A stretch of 64,000 nt of DNA from Sorghum bicolor. Taxonomy: Eukaryota > Streptophyta > Magnoliopsida > Poales > Poaceae. This document shows positions 22,261 to 32,357 of this stretch, piece after piece (positions within the stretch are counted from its first letter, which is position 1; each line of letters starts with the position of its first letter). The stretch spans positions 29,132,477-29,196,476 of the forward strand of contig NC_012870.2 of NCBI RefSeq assembly GCF_000003195.3. Reading direction: 5' to 3'. A program made the position numbers and the translations under genes. The notes under the pieces were generated by a model that was not told where the DNA came from, did no database searches, and was given only the letters and a program-made list of their open reading frames with translations.

Positions 22261-23371
22261 ACTTTATATAAAAACATCATTTGCCATGTTGCTATGTTGG
22301 TTGTCCCTACCTTTGAGACATGCTCAATTTGTTATATAGTAATCACACTACTTCATCTCCACTTGAGTAGATCTCTATAAAAGCCATCACGCTACCTTTG
22401 TTTATCCTAGTAAGTGTTAGTTTGGAAGTACTGTACATACTTCTATTGGTTTTTAAATTAAGCATGATGCTTAGGTTAAACAGCCTTCCTTAATCTAATT
22501 AGACATGGAGTCTAGTTTGGTTATTGAACTAAAAACTGCTTGTGTAGACATTGGTATATTTTGTGGACTAACCCCTGCAGGAAAACTTTCAATATCGACC
22601 TGGGAAGTCCTGAGATAAACTCACATTGGAGACAAAGAGAGACACACATGAAGTTTAACAATTTACACAAGGAAGGCATAGCTCACAAGAGATGATCCAT
22701 GGAGGTGCCACAAACACGATGCACAACCGCTAAGAGAGGAAAGCTTCCACAAGGTGATACTGTACCATCACTCTTCAAGTAAGGTAACATCTTAAAGTAC
22801 TTGACTATCACTTTTATAAGCTTCACCTTGGTTCTGGCGTTCACATGAGTAAAAGAGACAAACATGTATGATTTACAACTCTAGATTAACCAACCCAATC
22901 GATTCAACATGTTTAGTCCTTCCACCTTTGTGATCCTACACTCCTAATCATATTAGCTAGAATGTTGCACACTCAATCTTTGGAAGATATATATATATAT
23001 AAACAACATAAGTATAGATAGATTATCTTTCCATTAGGTTGAGTGATCTGATCTGACAAATGTTTTAAATGCTACACTCATGATCTTATTATCTATCAAC
23101 TTTGTCTTGCTCACTATGCTTGAGGTCAGAGAAGAACAAATACACTTTTGGTTCTGTTGGTGTTTTCCACCAACAGGGCCCATGCACTTGATCTCTGCCT
23201 TGTCTCTATGAGCAGGTACACTCGAGCAAAATATGAAGGACTTTTACAACTCCCAGACTCCACCAAGTGAAGAACCTAGATCTACGGGCACAAACACACT
23301 GGACATACTGGACACTCAGGCAATCACTGCCCTGAGATGCTTGAGGACGTAACTACTAGAGTAACCCCGTT

Positions 23372-23831
23372 GTGGAAGTAATTATTGACCTTCTGCCGGT
23401 CAAGAGAGACAACCCAGGATGCCCCGTCATCCCGATCTCCATCGGCATGGTGGACTTCCTAGAAGCACTCTGCGACTTTGGCTCTAGCGTCAACATTATG
23501 CCCAGGGTACTCTATGAAAAAATTCTTTACACATCCTTTACTAGAAACAACCGTGTGCTTGCAGCCTGCAGATCAGACACTAAGTTACCCAAAGGGAATA
23601 TTGAAGAACCTCTACGTCCGAGTTGGTACCTTATACGCCCCAGCAGACTTCGTGGTGATAGAGACTGGTACTGATGAGAGGGCACCCATCCTAAGGAGGC
23701 CATTCCTGAACACCTCAGGAGCTGTCATATATGCTAGTGCTGCCAAGATCAGTTTCTACATCAAGGGGAGGAATGAGACGTTTTCCGTCAAGAAACAAGA
23801 CTACACAAATCCCAGAGCAATCCCGACATGA
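23372..23831 (+). pseudogene. First retropepsin-like segment (PR1) of A2
   Basis: Two overlapping frames with a shift near 23530. The first has NPGCPVIPISIG and the catalytic-type ALCDFGSSVNIMP; the second has LQPADQT, LYAPADFVVIETG and a degenerate ILRRPFLNTSG (ILGR changed to ILRR). Order and spacing fit an Athila-type protease, as in B. The frame breaks mean it is not functional as is. Confidence 0.6.
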
Positions 23832-23883
23832 ACCAAGGAAGAGGGCCAACAGGAGGAACAAGAACAAGCAAATGTGCACCGAG

Positions 23884-24540
23884 TCAGCTAACATGGTCAC
23901 TGCAGCTCAAGGAGGTCAAGATCGTCAACTCAAGTCACCTTTCTTGATCAAGAAGGACGACCTTGGTGTTCCAAGCATCAAGTGCACAATCAACGGATAT
24001 TCTTTTCAGAAGACACTCTACGACACCGGATCTAACGTCAACATAATGGCCGCAGTCACTTATCAGCTCCTGAATGGAACCATGTCCCTACAACCAACAT
24101 ACATTCAACTCCAGATGGCAGATCAGACATTCTGAAAGATTGAAGGTTATTGACATGGGAGAAGACAAGTACGATCCATCCATCATCCTTTGGAGACCGT
24201 TCCTCAGCACCGCTAAAGCAATCATCTACATTGGAACCGGAGAAGTCCACATGCACTTCCCTCTGAGAAGGTACGCCGCTATTGTACTGGCCCTAACTAT
24301 ATAGTTGAAGACTCTAAGCAGGTCAGGACAAGAAGGAAACGACGCAACCGCAACCAGAGAAGGCAAATCATCAAGGACGGATGGGCAGACTACGAAGGAG
24401 AAGTAGTAAGGTCTGAAGACATACAACTTGAACAGAACTGTCCTGAGGAGACCGTAGCACCGAGTCAGGTGTGGAGAGAGAAGATAGTTATACATGAAGA
24501 GCAGGCGCCGCCGAAACCACCGACTACGCCATCCAGTGAA
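23884..24540 (+). pseudogene. Second retropepsin-like segment (PR2) of A2
   Basis: Follows PR1 after a short Glu/Gln-rich linker. The first frame has LGVPSIKCTINGYSFQKTLY, then the catalytic-type DTGSNVNIMAA, and stops at 24135. The next frame has a VIDMGEDKYDPSIIL region with WRPFLSTAKAIIYIG (ILGR changed to ILWR). A basic, Arg/Gln-rich tail follows. The PR2 core is also present in A1 and A3, so the duplication predates these copies. Confidence 0.58.
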
Positions 24541-25066
24541 TCCCAGGACGACTGAGAATATGGAGAGTCCCGTTCGGAGGACTTAAAAACACCGAACGCC
24601 TTGCCAAGAGGTAAACTTGGTAGTTATCTTTTTCCTTTCAATTATTTTAAAATAGTTTGCTTAGTTAATCAGGTTCATATCATCTTGAAAAGAAAATAAA
24701 AATGTTGAAAATAGTAAGCCCCATGTGAGTATGCTCATGGCATAAAACCCATAAGTACATTCACTGTGGTGGTGTAAAAATGAAATAAATATATTCCTGT
24801 CCTATAAAAATAAAATTATAAAAATAAATTTATGATCCTACTAAAGAGTGTAACATTTATTGAGGAGGCTCAACATGATAAAGGCTAGGTATTTATGCTA
24901 ACACTTAACCAGTTCCACAAAGCTTTGTTGTCTATTTGAGCTCCACAGAATTCAAGGATCAAAGAAGACTAGCAGACGGAGGACATCCTAATCGCTGTTA
25001 GGGTGTTGCTGACATTCAAATACACCTCCACCACTTGCTAGCTACATTAGAAGAAACTACGTCAAA

Positions 25067-25084
25067 ATCCAGCTTGGGGGAGAG
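25067..25084 (+). other. Internal PPT-like tract of A2
   Basis: TCCAGCTTGGGGGAGAG, at the position corresponding to 8744-8760 of A1. Confidence 0.4.
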
Positions 25085-25650
25085 CACCCCCATTTATCCA
25101 GCTAAGTATTCTACTCATGTTTATACTTTACTCTAATAATGGAAAGATGCATAATCATATAAACCCAAATAAAGATTCTGTGCTTATATATATCTTTGCT
25201 TAGTTTGCTAAATAAATAAATAAATAAAGTTTGCTATGAACCCTCATGATAAGCTCTCACATGGAAATGATGAATAGTTGCTCTGCCATGACTAGTTCTC
25301 AAAATTGAAATCTCTCTCAAGTTTAGGCCTAACTGTTATTAATTAAGATTTGTTCTAAACCTGAACTTGTGGGAAGAGTACTTGATCTGAAGTCTAAGTC
25401 GTTAACGGATATGATATGCGAAGGTTGAGCTGCTGTTTATCTATTCCTAGAGATGCTAGAATTCTGGAGAATTTTATCTTTGAAAATCTTTAAAATGTTG
25501 CATGATGAGTTCCTGTATGATGAGAGTTTAAATTCCTACCACAGCCATATATACATGCTTGCTAGACTATGAACCACACATTTACTTTACTACTTATGAG
25601 CATTGAGTGTGGTCAAGCTATGTAGACTCTTAGGAGCTTGTCATGCGGTT

Positions 25651-26205
25651 TATAAAACGCTAGACACCTTGACTTTAGCTCGCTATTTAAAACATGGTTC
25701 TATCTGATTATCCTTTGAGTTAACATTGACTCACATTGTCGTTCTAAGGCCATCGGGGTTTCATGATCTAGTTTTCAATACACCCATATTTTGAAAATAG
25801 TATAGAAGAGTTTCATCCCCGTAAAACTTCCTATATTCCCATGAAACTCTTATCACCTCTCTTTATTAATAAGGTGCAACATTAGCATATTTAGTGTCCT
25901 TGAAACTATGATGAAACACAATTCGCACTAGCCTAACAATGGTTCGATTTCAAAAGACTCTGCCTCTATAATACTATAAATGGTTAACAAAAATGGTTTT
26001 TTTCTTAGGGCACTCATAGGTAGTTTATATAGATATTAATTACACCAACACATAGTCAATTTGCTAATGTACAACTGATTTAATGAAGAAAGAGAGGGAA
26101 AAAATCCAAGAAACCAGGTCTAACTAAGAAACTGGGTCTTCATAGTTATCAATGGATAAGAAATTACTCATAGTCCATTGGGAGAGTGAATATGATTTCT
26201 ATCAT
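25651..26205. other. AT-rich, MITE-like sequence, no gene
   Basis: No coding capacity. Segments such as GAGTTTCATCCCCGTAAAAC with a later ATGAAACTCTTATCACC (about 25800-25860), and GGGCACTCATAGG (26008) with a distant CATAGTCCATTGGG (26169-26182), resemble ends of small grass MITEs. I could not find matching terminal repeats or target duplications, so borders are not given. Confidence 0.3.
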
Positions 26206-26402
26206 GGGAGCGTATGCTATGGAAACCAGCTTCATATGCAAACTATGCAAACTCTCATCAGAAACGTAGGATGATCATCCGATGGTTAGAGGCAATGATG
26301 CGATATTTTCCACTTAAACCCTCCACTCATGCTACCCTAATTAATTCTTTTGCAAATCACCCCCCTTAAACCCAACAGAACCCACGCCACGGTCACCTAT
26401 GT
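26206..26402 (+). repeat. Left TIR of the MULE
   Basis: Imperfect inverted copy of 26918-27111. The outer 160 bp match well; the inner part (around 26377-26402) matches with more differences. Confidence 0.78.
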
Positions 26403-26917
26403 GAGACGTCGACGCCCCGTCACCTACGTAAGGGAATCCGGCAGAACCCACACCTATGGAGCCAGATGACGCCGACGGGAGCACCACGGGCGCGATGCGG
26501 ACACCGGACGAGTAGGACTTGTCCACCACCGCGCGGGACCGCGACTTGGAGGCTGCGTTCTAGCCCCTGGAACACGATCTTGCCAGATGAGTTCAAGCGT
26601 GGGGAGTCCACGGAGAGGCAGGATGGGGGTGGAGGTGGCGACGGCCGGCGAAGGGGCCGGGCTGCGCCCTACGCAAGTGGAGGAGGAAGTGGAGTGGCGG
26701 TGCTACGAGTGGGAGTGGGAGGAGTGGCGGACCAGGCGGATGCGGGGCGGGTTGGGGTCGGCGGAGTTGAGCAAGAGGCGGGGCCTGTCGTCGTGGTCAT
26801 GTCGAGAGGAGGATGACGAGGAGGAGAGCGAGAAGCGGGAGGACGCCAGTGACAGCGACGCCTCTGAGTCGGAGCTGTCGCGGAGGAGGAGCGGCGCCGA
26901 CGCGAGGTCCGACGCAT

Positions 26918-27111
26918 AGGTGACGACGGTGTGGGTTTTGCTAGGTTTCAGAGGGGTGATTTGCAAAAGAATTAATTAGAATAGGATGAGTGGGGGTTTA
27001 AGTGGAAAATATCCCACCATTGCTTCTAACCATCGGATGATCATCCTACGCTCTTGATGAGAGTTTGCATAGTTTACATACGAAGTTGGTTTCCATAGCA
27101 TACGCTCCCTT
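26918..27111 (-). repeat. Right TIR of the MULE
   Basis: Inverted partner of 26206-26402, ending GCATACGCTCCC next to the 9-bp target duplication. Confidence 0.78.
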
Positions 27112-27614
27112 CTATCATTACTTATATCGTGTACATCCATCTCCTTATTACAAAATCTTTTAGCCCACCAAACTCCACACCATTATTATAAATGGCCGGA
27201 CATCATGGCAAGGGCACTTGCATGAGCACGGCATAGCTAGGAATGGTACTATGTGCACGGCAGCTTAGACGTGTCGTGTCTGATAGTGTTGTCATGCTGA
27301 TGCAGCGGTCCAAGCATGGCACTAGATACTGCCTCTTAGGCTACCATGCCGTGTTCATGGGCATGGCAGTCTAGTGCCAACTTGAGTGTCGCCACACGCC
27401 ATGGAGCAATAGCCACGTGTTGTCATGCACTGTGGAGCAGCAACAACACACCACGCAGACGCACATCGCTGTCACGGATGCCATCTGGAGGAACGAGTGA
27501 GGCAGTGAGAAGAGGTGGTCACTTGAGACCGAGGGTCATGCCGCCGCGTGCTCAAGTCACAAGAAAAGGAGGTGGAGGAAGGGAATAGAAGGTGAAAAAC
27601 TAGGGTTGAAACAC
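27112..27614. other. Unassigned sequence between MULE and solo LTR D
   Basis: Moderately GC-rich sequence with many CATGGC/CACGGC words. A frame of 80 codons (27346-27588) shows no domain and no codon pattern I can defend. Probably an older repeat. Confidence 0.3.
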
Positions 27615-29200
27615 TGTTGACACTTCTTAACGCAACCACCGGATATCGGCGACGGCGCCAGAAGTGCCCTGGTAGGGTAACTCTATTTACTATTGGATAA
27701 TTCCGCAAGCGCACAGAATGTACCGCTGTAGCACTTCACCAAGGAGTATTCCAAGGTATCGTAATTTATATTTTCCCAAGGGAAAGCGGCTAAGTGTGTT
27801 TAACAAAAAGGGGAATGAGATTCCTTGAGTTGTCTAGTATCAACTAGTGAATAAGGGTGGTAAATAACGAATAGGAAGGGTAGTGGTGAATCCAAGGTCC
27901 TATGCTAAAGGTAAATGGTAGAGTTAGCTAGGTGGGAGGACAACGAGTGAGTAAAGGACTCCTATGTATCTAACTTAACTTCTGTGACTTACTTTAATAG
28001 ATAATTGCCTTAACTACGCTAGAGCCTTACTAACTGTGTGCGAGGGATAGCCGAGCTGGTAAGACGCTTAGAAGGTTTTTCACCTAACCCCTTACCGAAA
28101 GCGACTATTGGGCTTACGGACGCCTTTCCTTTTAAGAACTAGCCTGTACGTGAGGAGAACCTAATGCCGCCCACGATCTATCACCTACTAGGGAGTGCGC
28201 TCCTACTTTCCGTTCAAGCCAGCGGTAATCAAAGGTAATCTTAAGTATGAGCACCACGCTCACACTTAATCCTACAACTCTAACTAGTTGCAGCTAGCTA
28301 GAGCTCCTATACAAGATAGGACGATGATGCACACACAGGAGTGGTTACAGGTCACTAACTTCACTAAGACAACTATATTACTAAAGTAAATGCACAACAA
28401 GACTAAAAGACTTGCACTAAGTAAGAACTCAGTAAAGTAAAGTAAGAATAATATATTAATAAAAAGGAAAGTCTTACAAAAGTAGAAAGGTACAAGAGCT
28501 ATACCAGACTCTCCAGAAGATGACTCCGGAGACCCCGAGCTTCGCTCGACTCGACTCTAACTCCCACTCTAGACTAACTACTACTCTACTTGTATGCTTG
28601 GAACTTGTAATGCACTTGGCCTTGGAATTGCACACTTGAAATGAAGGGTGGAGGCTGCCTTTTATAGAGGGAGATGGAGTAGGGGTTACTCCATCGCCAC
28701 GTCATCGATCCGCGTGACATCTTCTCTCCACCCTTGGATCAAACCGACCTCACAACCGCCATTTGATCAACGGCAGGGGCAAATCAACATGTGGGACATG
28801 TGGGGAAGGTCGGTGGGAGGCCACCGACCCTGGAACCGCCTTTGATGTGGGGTCGGGCGACCCCACTTCTGGGCCTCTGGGCCCACCAGCAGTGTCCACA
28901 GGGGTCCCTTATGTCGGTGGACTAGGTGGCACACCTAGGTCCCACCAAAGAGGGGTCGGGCGACCCCCTCCCTGTGGGCCCAGGGTGTCACCTGTTGTCC
29001 CCTCGATCTCCTCTTGATGATTCTGATGTTGGCTTTGTCAAATAATGTCTTGAATTTGTTGTTCCTGCATAAACAAGCTAAGAGTACAAGTGGAACTAGT
29101 TATGGATAAAATATGTTCATGTCATGTCATTTCCCCTTGCAACCGAGGCATGTTGACGGTGTTTTGTATGTGGATTTCTATGGTATATCCACCGTCAACA
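27615..29200 (-). mobile_element. Solo LTR of family D
   Basis: 1,586 bp, TGTTGACGG...GTGTCAACA on the minus strand, flanked by the direct repeat AACAC (27610-27614 and 29201-29205). TATA box CTATAAAA at 28660-28667 (minus). Two copies of an inverted repeat (GGGGTCG, 2 nt, CGACCCC) sit upstream at 28849-28864 and 28952-28967. The LTR start forms a hairpin (29151-29200), and a PBS-like tract lies about 30 bp inside the U5 end (27644-27660). No internal region remains. Confidence 0.85.
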
Positions 29201-30094
29201 AACACTTATATACTCTATGATACTGGATTCAACAATGTTAATTAACCATAGGCTATCAAACACCCAGGACATATTAGGTTAGTATCGTACCAACTATTAA
29301 CGGTAGATAAGTACTCTTTTTAACTGTCAACATAGCATGAGAAAGGATTAAAATGAGAATACTATCTAGCTATAGGGGTTATCACTAATAGAATTCCATA
29401 AGTTTTGGTGATTGTCTATTCCTATAGGGGGTTATCAGAATAAGAGCAAAAGGCGGTCCACATGTTAGATTTACATAGAGAGATCACGTGAAACGTCAAC
29501 TAAGGAATACTCTAGAAGTCTTGGGAATACACCACTTGAAAGGTGGGGCCCACCTGCCATAAGCCAGGGGCGGGCGCCCCACCTTGTCAGGGGCGGCCGC
29601 CCGACCAGCTAGACCAATGAGGTTCAACCTCGTGGATCCTGCCTCCACCGACTTTGAGGATTAATCTTAAATGCACGTTTAAATTGGTTTGATCCAAGCG
29701 TTGTGATGCTTCCTAGGGGGCTATAAATAAAGACCCTGCCCCCTGGAGGGAGGAGAGAGAAGAGTTCATTATTCTCTGAATTAGACAGAGAGGGGTCCCT
29801 CGAATGGATCTGTCTCTATAGATTCTTAGCCACCTCAATTAGATCTCTATAGTTGTTTAGCATAGCTACATAGAAATAGATCTAGAAGGAGTCAAGTTAA
29901 TCTTAGAGTCCGGATCTATCTTCAGTTCTTGGTAAACTCTTATTCTCTTTGTTATATTTATATTAGTTCTTGCTACTATGAATATGACTTTGATCTATTT
30001 GATTATATTAGATTTGACTTTATTCTATTTTCTTAGGTTCTTAATTATATTGTTCTTAGTTTATTTTGATTATATGCTTAGTGAAGTTAGATTA
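29201..30094 (+). repeat. Old, diverged A/B-type LTR, truncated
   Basis: From about 29293 the sequence follows the A2/B4 LTRs with many changes (ATAGAATTCCATAAGTTTTG, GGGGGTTATCAG), has degenerate GC motifs at 29568-29579 and 29591-29602 and a TATA box CTATAAAT at 29721-29728. It is cut at 30094 by C1a. The first 90 bp (29201-29292) are unassigned. Confidence 0.6.
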
Positions 30095-30983
30095 TGTTGG
30101 TGCAAAAGCTGATCTGCAAACACAAAGGGCTAATACCCGATTCAAACGTTAAGGCGTGTCAGCCGATTTGACCTTACAATCGACAAAGGTGGTAACTTGA
30201 ACACTTTGGTCCCGACAACAGCGATGCGCCCGGATGTCACAGCCAAGAGGTGATCACACGGAACTCGAGAACACGTCGAGTTTGACTCGACAAATTCCTA
30301 AGAACTCGTAGTAAAAAGAAAATATGACGAAGTCGTCGAAAAAGTAGATGCTGAAATATAAGTAAAAACTTGTGTTTGATTGATTGATAGATTTTTCATT
30401 ACATGGCCCTAGGGTCTACATTTATACCCTGTCCAAAGAGCTACAACTAGACACGACTAGAACTTGAATTCCAAATTAAATGGAATTTATATACAAAACA
30501 AATTCTAATAACTAAGGAAAACATTAAACTATCCCCCGTAACCGATCAGGACACTACCACGAGTCAATTGACAATCTTCTGTGCTTTTCTCCATAGTCAT
30601 CGGCAGACTACCTGTTACAACCATCGGCAAACACCAGCACTGGTCATTGGGACGAATATGTCTGAACTTAGTCATATTCAGTTGTCTTCACATCGGCAAC
30701 CATCCTCCATCGGCAACTCCCCTGTAGACTAGCCACCATCGTCCAATCTGCCGATTCTACGCTTTATTAACTCCAGGTGCGTATCCAAAGATACGTGTCC
30801 AAAAATGGTGTCAACACATGCCCCACAATTTCGGAGTATAAAATCATTAATGCTCCGAAATTCTCTACAGCAACGACGCCTTTCCGCAATTACTTCTCCC
30901 AACTTGGTAATCGGCCGTTAAATCTAAACAACCTTGGCCCGATTCTCCTGCAGATTCCTTGAATTTCTCAACCTTTCCAACCG
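30095..30983 (-). mobile_element. C1a: Tat-type 3' LTR with a short internal stub
   Basis: LTR 30095-30816 (starts TGTTGGTGCAAAAGC, ends GGTGTCAACA on the plus strand), then PPT (complement of CATGCCCCACAATTT) and 150 bp of internal sequence, cut at 30983 by the LTR of C1b. On the coding strand of the family this is the 3' LTR. Confidence 0.75.
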
Positions 30984-32198
30984 TGTTGATGCAAAAGCTA
31001 ATTTTGCAAACACAAAGGGCTAATACCCGATTTAAACGTTAAGGCGTGCCAGCCGATTTAACCTTACTATCGGCAAAGGTGATAACTCGAATACTTTGGT
31101 CCCGACAACAGCGATGCGCCCGGATGCCACGGCCAAGAGGTATTCACACGGAACTTGAGAATACGCCAAGCTTAAGTCGACGAACTCCTAAGAACTCGTA
31201 ATGAAAAAGGAAAATATGACGAAGTCGTCGAAAAAGTAGATGCTGGAATATGAGTAGAAACTTGTGTTTGATTGATTGATAGATGTCCCGATTACAAGGC
31301 CCTAGGGTCTACATTTATACCCTGCTCAAAGAGCTACAACCAGACACGACTAGAATTCGAATTCCAAATTTAAACAGAATCCGTGTACAAAATGATTTAA
31401 ATAACTAAGGAAAACATAAAACTATCCTGCCGCGACAAGCTAGAACACCACCATGGACCAATTGGCAACCTCCAAGTCTTCCTTCCACATCATCGGCAGA
31501 CTCCCCATCGGCAACGATCAATACAGGCCATCGGCATAAACCTATCACCACCTATGGACTCAGCCACATCCAGCTGTCTCCTCATCGGCAACCACCCTTA
31601 TCGGCAACTTTCCTTGCAAACCAATCACTATTGCCTTTTCTTGCCAATCCACACTCTACCGATCCTGGGTACGTGTCCAAAAACGGTGCCAACACATGCC
31701 CCCAATTTCGGAGTATGAAATCATTAATGCTCCGAAATTCTCTGCAGTAATGATGCCTTTCCACAATTAACTCTCCCAATTTGGTAATCGACAACCTTAA
31801 TCTGAACAACCTTGGTTCGATTCCTCCGTAGATTCCTCGAAATCCTCAACTTCCCCAACGAACATCTCCACTTTAGCCGCCCATCGGCAATATTACCGTT
31901 ACAGAGACCTGCCGATGGACTGACCAGGACGTCCTGTTCAGTAAAGTATCTTATCCTCCCAAACAGATATCCCCACTTTATCTGCCCATCGGCAATATTA
32001 CCGTTACAAGGTGCTGCCGATGGACCGACCAGCAAATCTTGCACAGTAAAATATCTCCAGATCACGACCGCTTCGTGTCAAATCACCTACACAATCCCTT
32101 GATTACCATGCAAACAGTTACCATATCTTCCTGAGTATCCTCGGATTTCACGGATACGGCGAAGTGATAAGTCAGATTTACCCTTGCCCATTTTGTCC

Positions 32199-32208
32199 TA
32201 TAAATGGT
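32199..32208 (+). promoter_or_regulatory. TATA box of the PMD gene in C1b
   Basis: CTATAAATGG, about 150 bp upstream of the ATG at 32358, matching CTATAAATAG in C3 (48294) and CTTATAAGTAG in C2 (38118-38128). Its strand is opposite to gag-pol. Confidence 0.5.
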
Positions 32209-32357
32209 TCCTTCTCGGGTACTCCTTCTCCATCGCATCATTCCACAGTTCCAACTCCACCTTCCTGGCGGCGGCGCTGTTCGAGATCTCCAAGAACTCC
32301 AGCGAAGGCTTTTCTCCACCAATCTCGAAGCCTTCAACCTTCTTCCTTGCGAGGAAA

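Larger units (their letters stand above)
20328..25650 (+). mobile_element. A2: Athila-like non-autonomous element, 3' truncated
   Basis: Plus-strand element with 5' LTR 20328-21628 and a tRNA-Asp PBS (21636-21653). It has a short leader ORF, two protease-like segments and the internal PPT-like tracts of the family. Its alignment with A1 stops at about 25650, so the 3' tail and 3' LTR are gone. It inserted into the 3' LTR of A1. Spans 22261-23371 and 24541-25650 hold untranslated sequence with no gene. Confidence 0.78.
26206..27111. mobile_element. Mutator-like element carrying GC-rich cargo (Pack-MULE candidate)
   Basis: 906 bp with long terminal inverted repeats (GGGAGCGTATGC... / ...GCATACGCTCCC) and the 9-bp direct repeat TTCTATCAT at 26197-26205 and 27112-27120. 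Long TIRs with a 9-bp target duplication define Mutator-like elements. There is no transposase. The interior (about 26403-26917) is very GC-rich compared with its surroundings and open in several frames, as expected when a MULE has captured host gene sequence. The longest plus frame (26587-26919) is Arg/Glu/Ser rich; I do not recognise the donor. Confidence 0.82.

Noticed and set aside
26008..26182. A discrete MITE with GGGCACTC-type ends
   Set aside because: One end looks right, but I could not pair it with a matching terminal repeat and target duplication, so it is only mentioned in the AT-rich region entry.
27346..27588. 80-codon frame between the MULE and solo LTR D
   Set aside because: No domain, no conserved start context and low-complexity repeats; not supported as a gene.
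28648..29017. Two overlapping GC-rich frames (65 and 84 codons)
   Set aside because: They fall in the U3 region of solo LTR D, across its TATA box and GC dyads, and oppose the LTR strand.
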